A stretch of DNA of 64,000 nucleotides from a virus. The DNA is taken from positions 1-64,000 of IMG/VR virus record IMGVR_UViG_3300044958_000668. One strand, given 5' to 3'. This document shows positions 45,152 through 53,243 of the stretch, piece by piece; positions within the stretch are counted from its first letter, which is position 1; every line of letters begins with the position of its first letter. A model generated the notes under the pieces. That model ran no database searches. It saw only the letters and a list, made by a program, of their open reading frames with translations, and had not been told where the DNA came from. Made by a program: the position numbers and the translations under genes.

Positions 45152-46582
45152 TCAAGATCGACTTGCCTTGTTTATTATTTCTGTTGTTGACATGCCTTCA
45201 AGCAATTCAACAAATCTAACGTCTTCCACCAAATCGGAGCCAATAACGACCTTGCCTTCCCAATCTCCACCTTTTACCAAAACATCAGGCATTATCTTTT
45301 TGATCAATGCATATGGAGTTTTCTGGTCAAAGGAAACGACAAAATCAACACATTCTAACGCTGCCAGCATCTTTACTCTATCTTCTAGAGGAATTATTGG
45401 CCGCTTGTCACCTTTTATTCTTTTAATGCTATCATCAGAATTAATGCCAACAACTAACTTGTCGCCAAACGATTTAGCTTCTTCCAAAACTTTTAAATGA
45501 CCTGAATGTAATAGATCATAACACCCATTTGTAAAAACAAGTTTATAATCTCTTTCTTGAGGAGGCATTGTCAATTTATCTGTACTCATAAGTATATCCG
45601 ATGGTTTAATAGGCTTGTTGTGAGAGTTTTGCACATAAATTGCACCAGCCTCATAAGCAATCTCACATGCATCAATTATATCCATCCCAACAGAAAGAGC
45701 CATGGCAAGGAAGGCGGCGAAGCAATCCCCTGCCCCAATTACAGATTTAGCCTTGATGCTATCCCCCGATCTGTAATTAAAGTGCTTCCCGCCAACCTTA
45801 CCGTATACTCCGTCGCCCCCATTTGTAACAACGACAGCCATGCAACCGATTTTAGCTTGAAAATAATTGCACTGCTCTATCGGGTCTTCAAGCCCAGAAA
45901 GCTTTTTGGCTTCAAGAAAGTTAGGCTTAAACACAGTACATCCACGCCACTTCTCAACCGGCCCATTTTTTGGGTCTACGATTGTTATAGTGTTTCCATC
46001 AGTGAGTGATGGCCAATCGACAAAAGTACCGTGAGAGTCTTCCTCGAAAATGCCTTTTCCATAATCTGAAAAGATTGCGACATCAAAACTTGATTTAAGC
46101 CACTCTGTTTGAAGTCGATCCCTAGCTTTTATAAAGTGTTCAGATGAAAGTCCATAATTTTCCTTTTCAACATCAAGCCTGCATAGGGGGAAATCTCTTT
46201 GATAAAACCTGTTTTTTGTTGGTATTTTTTGACCGTATGATTCTTCAATATTCACAGATTCGTAAAAATTGACTTGGTTTTCATGCTGAAAACCAAGTCC
46301 CCAACTCTCAGAATTGAAAACTTTTAATGCCAAATCGTCAACATATCCCAAAAGTTCAACTCTTACAGGGAAGTGTTTAAATTGGGAGACAACATTGGCA
46401 GCACCACCAGGAACTGACTTTTCTGGCGATTCCCCTTCCATCAGCATCACAGGAATAGGGAATTCAGGACTGACTCGGTTTGCGCCAACTCTAAAATAGT
46501 TGTCAATCATGCAATCGCCAATAACTCCTATTCTTGGCGATTGCGTTTTGATGTTTTCTAAAAAAGTATTAAACTTATTCAT
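45152..46582 (-). CDS. hldE: Bifunctional heptose-7-P kinase / heptose-1-P adenylyltransferase
   Basis: The length (476 aa) and both domains match E. coli HldE (477 aa). The N-terminal ribokinase-like kinase has VIGDCMIDNYFRV, PGGAANVVSQFKHF and IGAGDCFAAFLAMAL with the GAGD catalytic motif. The C-terminal cytidylyltransferase-like domain has VFTNGCYDLLHSGHLKVLEE and VVGINSDDSIKRIKG. HldE makes ADP-heptose for LPS inner core. This points to a Gram-negative host. ADP-heptose is also an innate immune signal in host cells, so a phage copy could serve surface remodelling or glycosylation of phage proteins or lipids. Confidence 0.96.
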   Translation of the reverse strand: MNKFNTFLENIKTQSPRIGVIGDCMIDNYFRVGANRVSPEFPIPVMLMEGESPEKSVPGGAANVVSQFKHFPVRVELLGYVDDLALKVFNSESWGLGFQHENQVNFYESVNIEESYGQKIPTKNRFYQRDFPLCRLDVEKENYGLSSEHFIKARDRLQTEWLKSSFDVAIFSDYGKGIFEEDSHGTFVDWPSLTDGNTITIVDPKNGPVEKWRGCTVFKPNFLEAKKLSGLEDPIEQCNYFQAKIGCMAVVVTNGGDGVYGKVGGKHFNYRSGDSIKAKSVIGAGDCFAAFLAMALSVGMDIIDACEIAYEAGAIYVQNSHNKPIKPSDILMSTDKLTMPPQERDYKLVFTNGCYDLLHSGHLKVLEEAKSFGDKLVVGINSDDSIKRIKGDKRPIIPLEDRVKMLAALECVDFVVSFDQKTPYALIKKIMPDVLVKGGDWEGKVVIGSDLVEDVRFVELLEGMSTTEIINKASRS

Positions 46583-46612
46583 GACGCAATAATAGAGTTA
46601 CCTTTTTACAAA

Positions 46613-46657
46613 TTATAAAAAAAACGGGTGATCTATCGTAACTTAGATCACCCGTTT
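46613..46657 (-). terminator. Intrinsic terminator
   Basis: A 14-bp stem (AAACGGGTGATCTA 46622-46635 with 46644-46657, 8-nt loop) is followed on the reverse strand by eight U. It ends the transcript of the guaC-linked small gene before hldE. Confidence 0.92.
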
Positions 46658-46726
46658 ATTAAGGAGAAATTGACCCAGTAAACATCAGGTCAACCAACAC
46701 AATGGCGTTTGTGCAATCTAAAGTAG

Positions 46727-47008
46727 TTACTTCAAAGTTTTTTTAAAATGATTTTCACAAGATTTTATTGCAGGGTTCTTCTTACGATGTCTTGAGATAA
46801 TGCGTTCAGAAAAAGTTTTAGAATTTCTTCCCTGAAATTCTTCAATCACAATCGCATAGTAAGCATCGGGCATTGCGCCGTTCCCTAAAAAAATATGAGA
46901 ATGGATGACTTTGTAGCAATTACACTTGCTTTCCCATATCCTTCGGTCGGATACGTCAGTGCGATCCTTTTTACATCGTTTTTTCCAGACAAGACTATTA
47001 TTCCCCAT
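46727..47008 (-). CDS. Small basic protein (93 aa)
   Basis: It begins MGNNSLVWKKRCKK, overlapping the guaC end by 11 bp, and has a core CYKVIHSHIFLGNGAMPD, YYAIVIEEFQGRNSKTFS, ISRHRKKNPAIKSCENHFKK. The final HRKKNPAIKSCENH looks like a conserved tail. No named family. Confidence 0.6.
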   Translation of the reverse strand: MGNNSLVWKKRCKKDRTDVSDRRIWESKCNCYKVIHSHIFLGNGAMPDAYYAIVIEEFQGRNSKTFSERIISRHRKKNPAIKSCENHFKKTLK

Positions 47009-48062
47009 ACACTGTATTATGCGTCCTTGCACACCTTACAAAAGTTGTACACTTGCTAAGATCTTTTAATCTGGTTGCCCCAACATAAGAACAAGCACTT
47101 CTTATGCCGCCTTCGATATTTTGGATAACATTCTGAACAGGGCCTTTATATGGTATTTTCACGACTTTTCCCTCTGCTGCACGATGGCTTGCCATGCCCC
47201 CTGAATATTTGTCCATAGCGGTTTCACTGCTCATCCCATAAAAAATTAATGCTTCTTTTATATCTGGTCCAGCATCTGAATATTCCCATTCGCCTTCACA
47301 TTCCTCTGTGCCAGACAACATCCCACCAAGCATTGCGAAATCTGCACCTGCTCCAAAAGCTTTTGCAATGTCGCCAGAGGTAGTGCATCCTCCATCGGCG
47401 CAAACCAGTCCTCCAAGTCCATGTGCAGCATCGGCACACTCAATGATTGCAGACAACTGCGGGTAGCCAACGCCAGCAACAATGCGAGTTTCACAAACAC
47501 TGCCCGGTCCAATTCCCACTTTAACAATGTCTGCACCCGCAAATAAAAGTTCTTGTACCATTTCAGGAGTGCAAACATTTCCAACCATCAAATCGATGGC
47601 TGGGTATTGCTCTCTAAACCTTTTAACTTTGTCAACGAAAGCTGCACTGTACCCGTTCGCCACATCTATACAAACATGCTGTAGCCTTTCTCCACAGCCC
47701 GTGCCTTGAAAAAAGACACGTTCGAATTTGGCCATGTCTGAGTCAACAATTCCAAGTGTGTACCATGCGTGATTGATAACTTCATCTGATTCATTTTTGA
47801 AAAAATCAATTAATTCAGATGTTTTATAATGCTTATGAAGACAAACGTCCATTCCATGTTTTGCGAATTCTCTGGCCATATCCATAGTGCCAACGGTGTC
47901 CATGTTGGCTGCGAATATTGGAAATCCGTCATACCAATTTTTTGAATTCTTATATTGATAAGTTCTCTTTATGACAACATTTGAACGACTTGCTGTCTCG
48001 GATCTCTTTGGCCGAATTAGAACGTCACAAAAATCAAGCTTAATGCCGTCTTCAATTTTCAT
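46998..48062 (-). CDS. guaC: GMP reductase
   Basis: The 354-aa TIM-barrel enzyme (347 in E. coli) has LDFCDVLIRPKRSE, IFAANMDTVGTMDMA, catalytic loop VGIGPGSVCETRIVAGVGYP with the nucleophile Cys, and FYGMSSETAMDKYSGGMAS. The last 60 residues (HRAAEGKVVKIPYKGPVQNV, GGIRSACSYVGATRLKDLSK) are characteristic of GMP reductase rather than IMP dehydrogenase. It converts GMP to IMP with NADPH, which would recycle host RNA guanine for adenine nucleotides. It is the first gene of this part, upstream of the small basic protein. Confidence 0.95.
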   Translation of the reverse strand: MKIEDGIKLDFCDVLIRPKRSETASRSNVVIKRTYQYKNSKNWYDGFPIFAANMDTVGTMDMAREFAKHGMDVCLHKHYKTSELIDFFKNESDEVINHAWYTLGIVDSDMAKFERVFFQGTGCGERLQHVCIDVANGYSAAFVDKVKRFREQYPAIDLMVGNVCTPEMVQELLFAGADIVKVGIGPGSVCETRIVAGVGYPQLSAIIECADAAHGLGGLVCADGGCTTSGDIAKAFGAGADFAMLGGMLSGTEECEGEWEYSDAGPDIKEALIFYGMSSETAMDKYSGGMASHRAAEGKVVKIPYKGPVQNVIQNIEGGIRSACSYVGATRLKDLSKCTTFVRCARTHNTVYGE

Positions 48063-48080
48063 TTTATAAATCCGTCTTTA

Positions 48081-48374
48081 CTACCAATCTTTTTTATACT
48101 CAAAACCCTGAATGTAGCTGTCTTCCTCTTTCTCCGAAGGGATCAATGACCATTTTCCTTCATCGTCTCCATCTGCTTTGTTCTCTTCAAAACTTGTTGT
48201 ATATTTTTGCTCTATATCTTTAATGGGCAAATCAGGTTGAGGATCATATGACCTTATCAAAAACCCACCTGCAAATCCTGCAAGTAAACCAATAAGTAAA
48301 ACATTTAAAATTTCTGAGTGAATTAGGCTCTTGCCGTTCTCACTCTTTTCCGTTTTTTCCGACTCTTTTGTCAT
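48081..48374 (-). CDS. Single-pass membrane protein (97 aa)
   Basis: A charged N-terminus (TKESEKTEKSENGK), one hydrophobic helix (ILNVLLIGLLAGFAGGFLIR, residues about 22-41) and a negative, soluble C-terminal domain (EQKYTTSFEENKADGDDEGK, GFEYKKDW). The start at 48374 lies in the end of the DHFR gene. The function is unknown. Confidence 0.6.
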   Translation of the reverse strand: MTKESEKTEKSENGKSLIHSEILNVLLIGLLAGFAGGFLIRSYDPQPDLPIKDIEQKYTTSFEENKADGDDEGKWSLIPSEKEEDSYIQGFEYKKDW

Positions 48375-48885
48375 TTTCTGCCAATTCCTTTTCATAGTTT
48401 AAAATTAAGAAGTAGTTATGATCCTCTACATTTGAAATTTTCCATTTTTTATCTAATTCAGGAAAAAAAGTATCACCTTTATGGCACTTAGCTTTGATTA
48501 AACTCACGATTACCGAGTCAACCAAATCGTTCTCAAGTACATACCGATACAATTGCCCGCCACCAATTATGTAAATATCTTTATCTGGCCAAAGATCTTT
48601 TGAATAACCTAAAGCAGATTCAACAGATTCTGTTGAAATAAATGAATCATCTTGATGCATTGACTTTGGAAACTCTAAGCCTGTCGCATTAGAGGTGACA
48701 ACAATGTTCTGCCTGTTTGGAAGAGGCTTTTTAGGAAGGCTATCCCAAGTTTTTCTTCCCATTACAACAACGTGATCCGTGGTTAATCTCTTAAAGTTTT
48801 TAAGATCTTCAGGAACGCTCCAAGGAATCTTTCCTTCATTTCCGATGACTCTGTTTTCATCGTGTGCAACAATTAATTTAATCAT
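48340..48885 (-). CDS. folA: Dihydrofolate reductase
   Basis: The 181-aa product has the DHFR pattern: LIVAHDENRVIGNEGKIPWS (with W and D in the PWS-x-PED site: PEDLKNFKRLT), VVMGRKTWDSLP, and IYIIGGGQLYRYVLEN. It makes tetrahydrofolate, regenerating the dihydrofolate released by thymidylate synthase, whose gene overlaps its start by 4 bp. Both act in dTMP synthesis for phage DNA. Confidence 0.96.
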   Translation of the reverse strand: MIKLIVAHDENRVIGNEGKIPWSVPEDLKNFKRLTTDHVVVMGRKTWDSLPKKPLPNRQNIVVTSNATGLEFPKSMHQDDSFISTESVESALGYSKDLWPDKDIYIIGGGQLYRYVLENDLVDSVIVSLIKAKCHKGDTFFPELDKKWKISNVEDHNYFLILNYEKELAENDKRVGKNGKE

Positions 48886-49754
48886 ACTGCAACTTCGAAC
48901 TTTATTTCTGGCTCAGGGTTATAATCTTCTAAGACGAAATCAGAAGGCTTGTAGTCTTCAATTGAATTGGCTGTGGCGAAGATTTTCAAAACGGGAGAAT
49001 CAGGCTTGCCTCTAGAAAGATATTCCTCAACAGCTTCTATCTGATTGACATAGATGTGACTGTCTGCTGTCGTATGAATAAACTCGTAAGGCTCTAAATC
49101 CGCTTGTTGGGCAAGCATATAAATCAAAGCACTATAGAATGCTATGTTAAAAGGAACACCAACAGGGAAATCACAAGAGCGTTGCGTAAGCATACCGCTA
49201 AGTTTGCCATCATGCGTATAACACTGGAAAGTGTAATGACAAGGAGGCAATCTCATTTGATGCATCATCTTAGGATTCCATAGGGAGAAGAGAATCCTTC
49301 TATCATTTGGATTATTTTTTAAAAGATCAACCATGTAAGCAAGTTGATCAAAACCACCTTCTCCATAAAGTGGATTAGCATTAACTTCGCTTGAGCCGTT
49401 TCCATAGTGTCCACCAAAATGCCTAAGCTGGAAGCCATACAAGGGACCAAACGCACCGTCTACAAATCCATTTTCTTCTTCGAACTCTTTGTCCAGCCAA
49501 GGAGTCCAAAACCCACAACCTAGATCTTTCAAATCTTGGTTTAAAGTGCTACCGGACAAAAACCAAAGAAGCTCGCCAACCATTGATTTATGGCGAATTT
49601 TTCGTCTGGTCAAAAGAGGAAATCTCTCATCAATCCTATAGCGAGATTGCATTCCAAAAAGAGAAATAGTATCAACGCCTGTGCGATTTGTCTTTCTTAT
49701 TCCGTGTTTTAGAATCTTTTCCAAAGCATCGTCATAATCTTGCATCAAATACAT
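48882..49754 (-). CDS. thyA: Thymidylate synthase
   Basis: The 290-aa product contains KTNRTGVDTISLFG, WFLSGSTLNQDL, the catalytic motif LPPCHYTFQCYTHDGKLSG with the nucleophilic Cys, TQRSCDFPVGVPFNIAFYS and the C-terminal DSHIYVNQIE. It methylates dUMP with methylene-tetrahydrofolate and is slightly longer than E. coli ThyA (264). The start (49754) or an alternative ATG 9 bp inside are possible. It pairs with DHFR and dCMP deaminase. Confidence 0.97.
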   Translation of the reverse strand: MYLMQDYDDALEKILKHGIRKTNRTGVDTISLFGMQSRYRIDERFPLLTRRKIRHKSMVGELLWFLSGSTLNQDLKDLGCGFWTPWLDKEFEEENGFVDGAFGPLYGFQLRHFGGHYGNGSSEVNANPLYGEGGFDQLAYMVDLLKNNPNDRRILFSLWNPKMMHQMRLPPCHYTFQCYTHDGKLSGMLTQRSCDFPVGVPFNIAFYSALIYMLAQQADLEPYEFIHTTADSHIYVNQIEAVEEYLSRGKPDSPVLKIFATANSIEDYKPSDFVLEDYNPEPEIKFEVAV

Positions 49755-49763
49755 TTAAGTTCT

Positions 49764-49922
49764 CTAAGGCTTTACTTTTGATAATCTGTCTTTTATTTTT
49801 TCCAAAAGAGGCTCTTCACTCTCGTCGTAATCACGCACGAGTGCCAAACCACCAAGAGCCTTCTTTAAAAAATCAATTTCTTCAGATCGAAGCATGACAG
49901 GGTAAACCATTACATTTTTCAT
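49764..49922 (-). CDS. Small protein (52 aa)
   Basis: The 52-residue product MKNVMVYPVMLRSEEIDFLK has a helical second half (EEPLLEKIKDRLSKVK). Its start is 2 bp from the parvulin stop. The ORF was extended upstream in the sequence, but the ATG at 49922 fits the gene spacing. No known function. Confidence 0.5.
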   Translation of the reverse strand: MKNVMVYPVMLRSEEIDFLKKALGGLALVRDYDESEEPLLEKIKDRLSKVKP

Positions 49923-49923
49923 T

Positions 49924-50199
49924 TCAATCTCTGGCTGTGACTTGTAGCAGATGATAACCAAACTGCGTCTTCACTGGTCCTTGCACTTCGTTCAGGGGGC
50001 AGCTAAATACAACTTGATCAAACTCAGGAACCATTCTTCCTCTTCCAAAAGATCCTAGCCCACCACCAGTTTGACCTGATGGGCATTTTGAATAATCTTT
50101 GGCGGCTTGTCCAAAATCCGACCCAGATTCAATCTCTTTTTTCAGTTCTAAACATCGTGCCTCTGAGTCTACCAAAATATGTCTTGCAGTCGCTTGCAT
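49924..50199 (-). CDS. Parvulin-type peptidyl-prolyl isomerase
   Basis: The 91-aa product is almost exactly one parvulin/PpiC domain: ATARHILVDSEARCLELKKE, GSDFGQAAKDYSKCPSGQTG, GGLGSFGRGRMVPEFDQVVF and the final FGYHLLQVTARD. The conserved GGxLGxFGRGxMVPEF and GYH pieces are clear. It accelerates proline cis-trans isomerisation. It lacks a signal peptide, so it acts in the cytoplasm, possibly in virion protein folding. Confidence 0.95.
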   Translation of the reverse strand: MQATARHILVDSEARCLELKKEIESGSDFGQAAKDYSKCPSGQTGGGLGSFGRGRMVPEFDQVVFSCPLNEVQGPVKTQFGYHLLQVTARD

Positions 50200-50228
50200 C
50201 TTAATTCTCTCTAAAGTTTAAAAAAAAA

Positions 50229-50283
50229 GACGCCCCAGAGGATTCGAACCCCAAAGCCCAGCATCTTGTGCTTGCTAGAGCGT
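50229..50283 (-). ncRNA. tRNA-like element without D arm
   Basis: The sequence TGGGGTTCGAATCCTCT is a good T arm followed by GGGGCGT and a C, then eight U. The upstream ACGCTCT pairs with GGGGCGT as an acceptor stem (with U-G pairs). Between them is a small stem (AGCA…TGCT) with a 9-nt loop and GGGCTT, so the total is about 55 nt with no D arm. It is not a normal tRNA. A degraded tRNA, or a tRNA-like 3' end of a small RNA, fit. The surrounding 50200-50524 holds this RNA and a terminator at 50424-50457, with AT-rich promoter-like DNA between. Confidence 0.35.
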
Positions 50284-50423
50284 TATGGGAATAATCGTTT
50301 TTCAAATGAATTGCTTCAAATGAAAGTTCGGCTTCCCAAACCGCTGACATTGTAGTGTCAGGTTTTCTAATATAATTATTTTTAACTTAAGTAATATTTA
50401 AAATCTTCTTTATAATTAATAAG

Positions 50424-50457
50424 CAAAAACAGTCTCCTGCCCTTTGGCAAGGATACT
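50424..50457 (-). terminator. Terminator hairpin
   Basis: AGTCTCCTGCC and GGCAAGGATACT (50431-50457) pair, with one mismatch and one bulge, followed on the reverse strand by a U run (50424-50429). It ends the gene at 50525-50923. Confidence 0.7.
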
Positions 50458-50524
50458 AGATCAGTGTTCCTGCGACGGTAATAATATAGTAATCAATCAG
50501 AATAATCAATGCCGAATTGAAAAA

Positions 50525-50923
50525 TTACATGGGTGACTGAGAATCCAAGCCTTGCAGAAGTGCGGTGTTCAACTGATCAACAGGAATCGTATAAACTTTG
50601 TTATCTGGATCTTCATAAGCACTGACTCTGATTTGCTTTCCATCATCGTCTTTTTTAAACTTTTTCTTTGTTGTATCACTTGTATCGTTCATCATCTGGA
50701 TTTTAGCATGGGTTATATTTCCATCAGAATCACGATCATACCCTAAAATTTTATATCCAGATAGGTTATATGAATTTCCACCTATAGAAAACTGAGAAAT
50801 AGTCTGCGGACTGTCTGCAACTAGTTCAGGGGGTATTCCTAGCTCGTCTTCAATTTGGTTTAAATAATCTATTTTTTGTTTTTGATATTCCAAAAAATCT
50901 CTAAATGATAAATTGTTGTTCAT
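50525..50923 (-). CDS. Protein with LSFRDFLEYQ N-terminus
   Basis: A 132-aa protein starting MNNNLSFRDFLEYQKQKID (F/W motif). The body is polar: ELGIPPELVADSPQTISQFS, then a beta-rich FSIGGNSYNLSGYKILGYDR and IRVSAYEDPDNKVYTIPVDQ. No recognised family. It is divergent from the forward pair that begins at 50969. Confidence 0.65.
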   Translation of the reverse strand: MNNNLSFRDFLEYQKQKIDYLNQIEDELGIPPELVADSPQTISQFSIGGNSYNLSGYKILGYDRDSDGNITHAKIQMMNDTSDTTKKKFKKDDDGKQIRVSAYEDPDNKVYTIPVDQLNTALLQGLDSQSPM

Positions 50924-50968
50924 GCCTTATATACTCTATGAGTAGATCTTTTTTTGAGAAACATTAAT

Positions 50969-51322
50969 ATGAATAAATCTCCTGCATTTTCTGAATTTAG
51001 AAATCTAATGGACACATGGGACAAACAAGTCCTCCATGAGAACACAATAGACAATTTTATAGATAAAAACGGCCTTTTATTATTTTTCACAAAAGGAAAA
51101 AATTGCTTTGGAGCACCAGAGCAAAGCAGGTTAATTTTTGCAAAATTAAAATCCGATGATGAAGATTGCGAAGAAGACGGCTGGAGAGATGAAGCATCCT
51201 TCGCCGCATTAAATTTACAAGATGCACTAAACGGTGAAGAAAAACAGCATATTTTTTCTAATAGAGACTTGAATTCTATAAAGATAATAGACAAACGTGC
51301 TCTTTACGAGAAGTTAAAATGA
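50969..51322 (+). CDS. Hypothetical protein (117 aa)
   Basis: A small acidic protein (MNKSPAFSEFRNLMDTWDKQ, LLLFFTKGKNCFGAPEQSRL, DDEDCEEDGWRDEASFAALN). No recognised family. Its end overlaps the start of the TnsA-like gene by 4 bp (ATGA), so the two are translated together. Confidence 0.55.
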   Translation: MNKSPAFSEFRNLMDTWDKQVLHENTIDNFIDKNGLLLFFTKGKNCFGAPEQSRLIFAKLKSDDEDCEEDGWRDEASFAALNLQDALNGEEKQHIFSNRDLNSIKIIDKRALYEKLK

Positions 51323-52002
51323 CCCTTCCTTTTGACAACACTAATAAAAATCAAAGAAAGTATCAGTGTTTTGTATGCGGCAGACAATATATGTCTTTTT
51401 CTGAATTTAAGGAACATATATTAGAAACCCATGATGAAGGTCGTGAGTTTCTAATATGCCCATGCGAACACTGCGGTGCTCCTGTCAGGGATATGAGGAT
51501 GCACTTCAAGGTGAAGCACCCACACTCTCCCATCCCCAAGAAGGGAATGATGAAAGCACTTGTCTGGAAAGATATGTCTCCAAAGAAAGGGAATTCAAAA
51601 GGCAAAAAAACTAAAAAGCCTAAATTCAGAGAAGGATATTACGAATCTGCAAAAATGAAAAAATCGCTCCACTACCGATCTGGATATGAAGCGACAATAT
51701 ACGAATGCCTAGATTCTTGGCACAAGGTCGTGGCATTCGAAGTAGAGCCTTTCGAGATACCGTACATCTATAAAGGATCGGGACATAAGTATATTCCTGA
51801 TTTACTTGTTCACTACAAAGATGGAGAAAAAGAAGTTTGGGAAATAAAACCAGCAAACCAAACTACTCTTGAAAAAAATACCCAAAAATGGAGAGCAGCA
51901 GAGTTAGCATTAGAACATAGAGGGTGGAAATTCGTAGTTGTTACAGAAGTTGGAATAGATAAACTAAAGCAGTTGGTAAGAAACCAATTTTTAAACGATT
52001 AA
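51319..52002 (+). CDS. TnsA-like nuclease with zinc fingers
   Basis: The 227-aa product begins with a C2H2-like finger (YQCFVCGRQYMSFSEFKEHI…THDEGR) and a second Cys/His set (LICPCEHCGAPVRDMRMHFK). The C-terminal region reads YRSGYEATIYECLDSW, KYIPDLLVHY and VWEIKPANQ, the E…PD…ExK of PD-(D/E)xK nucleases of the TnsA type, and also of phage head-completion nucleases. A packaging or DNA-repair role is likely. It overlaps the convergent cupin gene stop (shared TTAA). Confidence 0.7.
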   Translation: MTLPFDNTNKNQRKYQCFVCGRQYMSFSEFKEHILETHDEGREFLICPCEHCGAPVRDMRMHFKVKHPHSPIPKKGMMKALVWKDMSPKKGNSKGKKTKKPKFREGYYESAKMKKSLHYRSGYEATIYECLDSWHKVVAFEVEPFEIPYIYKGSGHKYIPDLLVHYKDGEKEVWEIKPANQTTLEKNTQKWRAAELALEHRGWKFVVVTEVGIDKLKQLVRNQFLND

Positions 52003-52472
52003 TCGCCTTTAATTACTCTAAATGAATCTTCATCAAAGTGTTGCGTGCTGAACTCAAAGAGCCAAGTGTCTTTGATGCCTTCCATCATATGCCTTAGACC
52101 AATAGGAATTTGAAACGTATCCCCTTCTTCTAAAACTATAATTCCATGTTGTGAAAATTGCTTTATCTCTAATTTTTCCCCGTCTGCTGTGATGGTTTGT
52201 CCTTTTTTATCAACAGGATACATTTGGTTTTTCATCAAATCAGAGTGAACATCATCATCGCTCCACCAAACTTTCAATTCGCCCTTATGCACATAAAAAG
52301 TTTCTGTTTTAATCTTGTGGTAATGAAAGCTACACTTTTTTCCACGCTTAAAAAACAAAAGCTTTCCACAATACTTTTCAGAATTGACTATCCAGTCTTC
52401 ATATCCCCACCCTTTTGAAACAAAGACTCTGCTAGGTTGAGGAGTTACTTCGTGCCCTTGAATGTGCCTCAT
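51999..52472 (-). CDS. Cupin-domain protein
   Basis: The 157-aa product has a cupin-like core: KLLFFKRGKKCSFHYHKIKT, ETFYVHKGELKVWW and the second motif FQIPIGLRHMMEGI. It resembles the sugar-isomerase-like (phosphomannose isomerase type II) cupins. The His residues in FHYHK and the Glu (ETFYVH) are potential metal ligands. It overlaps the dNMP kinase gene start by 4 bp. Confidence 0.8.
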   Translation of the reverse strand: MRHIQGHEVTPQPSRVFVSKGWGYEDWIVNSEKYCGKLLFFKRGKKCSFHYHKIKTETFYVHKGELKVWWSDDDVHSDLMKNQMYPVDKKGQTITADGEKLEIKQFSQHGIIVLEEGDTFQIPIGLRHMMEGIKDTWLFEFSTQHFDEDSFRVIKGD

Positions 52473-53179
52473 GCTATCGCCTTGTATCTATTTTTGATAT
52501 ATGGAACTACAATTTCATCAATCTTTTTATAAAGATCTTGAACAGTTCCATCATTACGAATAAACAAATGAACCAAGTCGGCACCCTCTGGCAAGCTGGT
52601 TAGCTCATTGGGATCTAAATTTAAAAGGAAATCACCTGTGTCTCCCTCTACATTTGTTTTCTTCCAAAAGTCTACCGCAGGCTTGATTTGCTTTTCAGAC
52701 CCATTGGGATCATCGTTTTCACGTTCTGGATGCCAAACTAAAATATTTGTGCCGTTAACCGAGAATATCTTGTCTAATTCATTTATGTATCTGGCATCTG
52801 AAATGATGACTGAATCTTCTCTATTTAAAAACGGCTTATTAAGCCACACATCGCCCTGAATTTCTCGAAAGCCATCGCCTATAAATTGTAAAGATTGCCT
52901 AACGGGCTTTAAAAATCCTGGCGGAGGTTCTGGAATCGTTTTCCACTTTTCGATAAAGTCCATATCGACACCAAAAGTGTCACAAAAAACCTTTTTAACC
53001 CCTGCGGCGAATGCATCTCTCCGGTAAGAAAGGTTGAAAATGCTGGATGAGTTGAAAGGACTTTGTATTGGGCGGCGATCAAGTATAGCGGAATACAAGT
53101 AGTCGGCAATTGTGTCTTTACCATTTTGCATCTGTCCAGCTACTCCAACAGCGGCAAAATTTAGATTTTCGGCTATCAT
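52469..53179 (-). CDS. Deoxynucleoside monophosphate kinase
   Basis: The 236-aa product has a P-loop GVAGQMQNGKDTIADYL, followed by AFAAGVKKVFCDTFG, RQSLQFIGDGFREI, VIISDARYINELDKI and DLYKKIDEIVVPYIK, which resemble phage T4 gp1-type kinases. It phosphorylates dNMPs to dNDPs for replication. The P-loop is QMQNGKDT, close to the GxxxxGKDT form of dNMP kinases. Confidence 0.9.
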   Translation of the reverse strand: MIAENLNFAAVGVAGQMQNGKDTIADYLYSAILDRRPIQSPFNSSSIFNLSYRRDAFAAGVKKVFCDTFGVDMDFIEKWKTIPEPPPGFLKPVRQSLQFIGDGFREIQGDVWLNKPFLNREDSVIISDARYINELDKIFSVNGTNILVWHPERENDDPNGSEKQIKPAVDFWKKTNVEGDTGDFLLNLDPNELTSLPEGADLVHLFIRNDGTVQDLYKKIDEIVVPYIKNRYKAIA

Positions 53180-53243
53180 TTTAATTTCCTGTTAAATATA
53201 ATAAAATATAACACTAATTTAACTACAACAAGGTTGAAAATCA

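Noticed and set aside
50229-50283. Calling this a normal tRNA gene
   Set aside because: The T arm is good, but there is no D arm and no proper anticodon loop, so no anticodon can be assigned.
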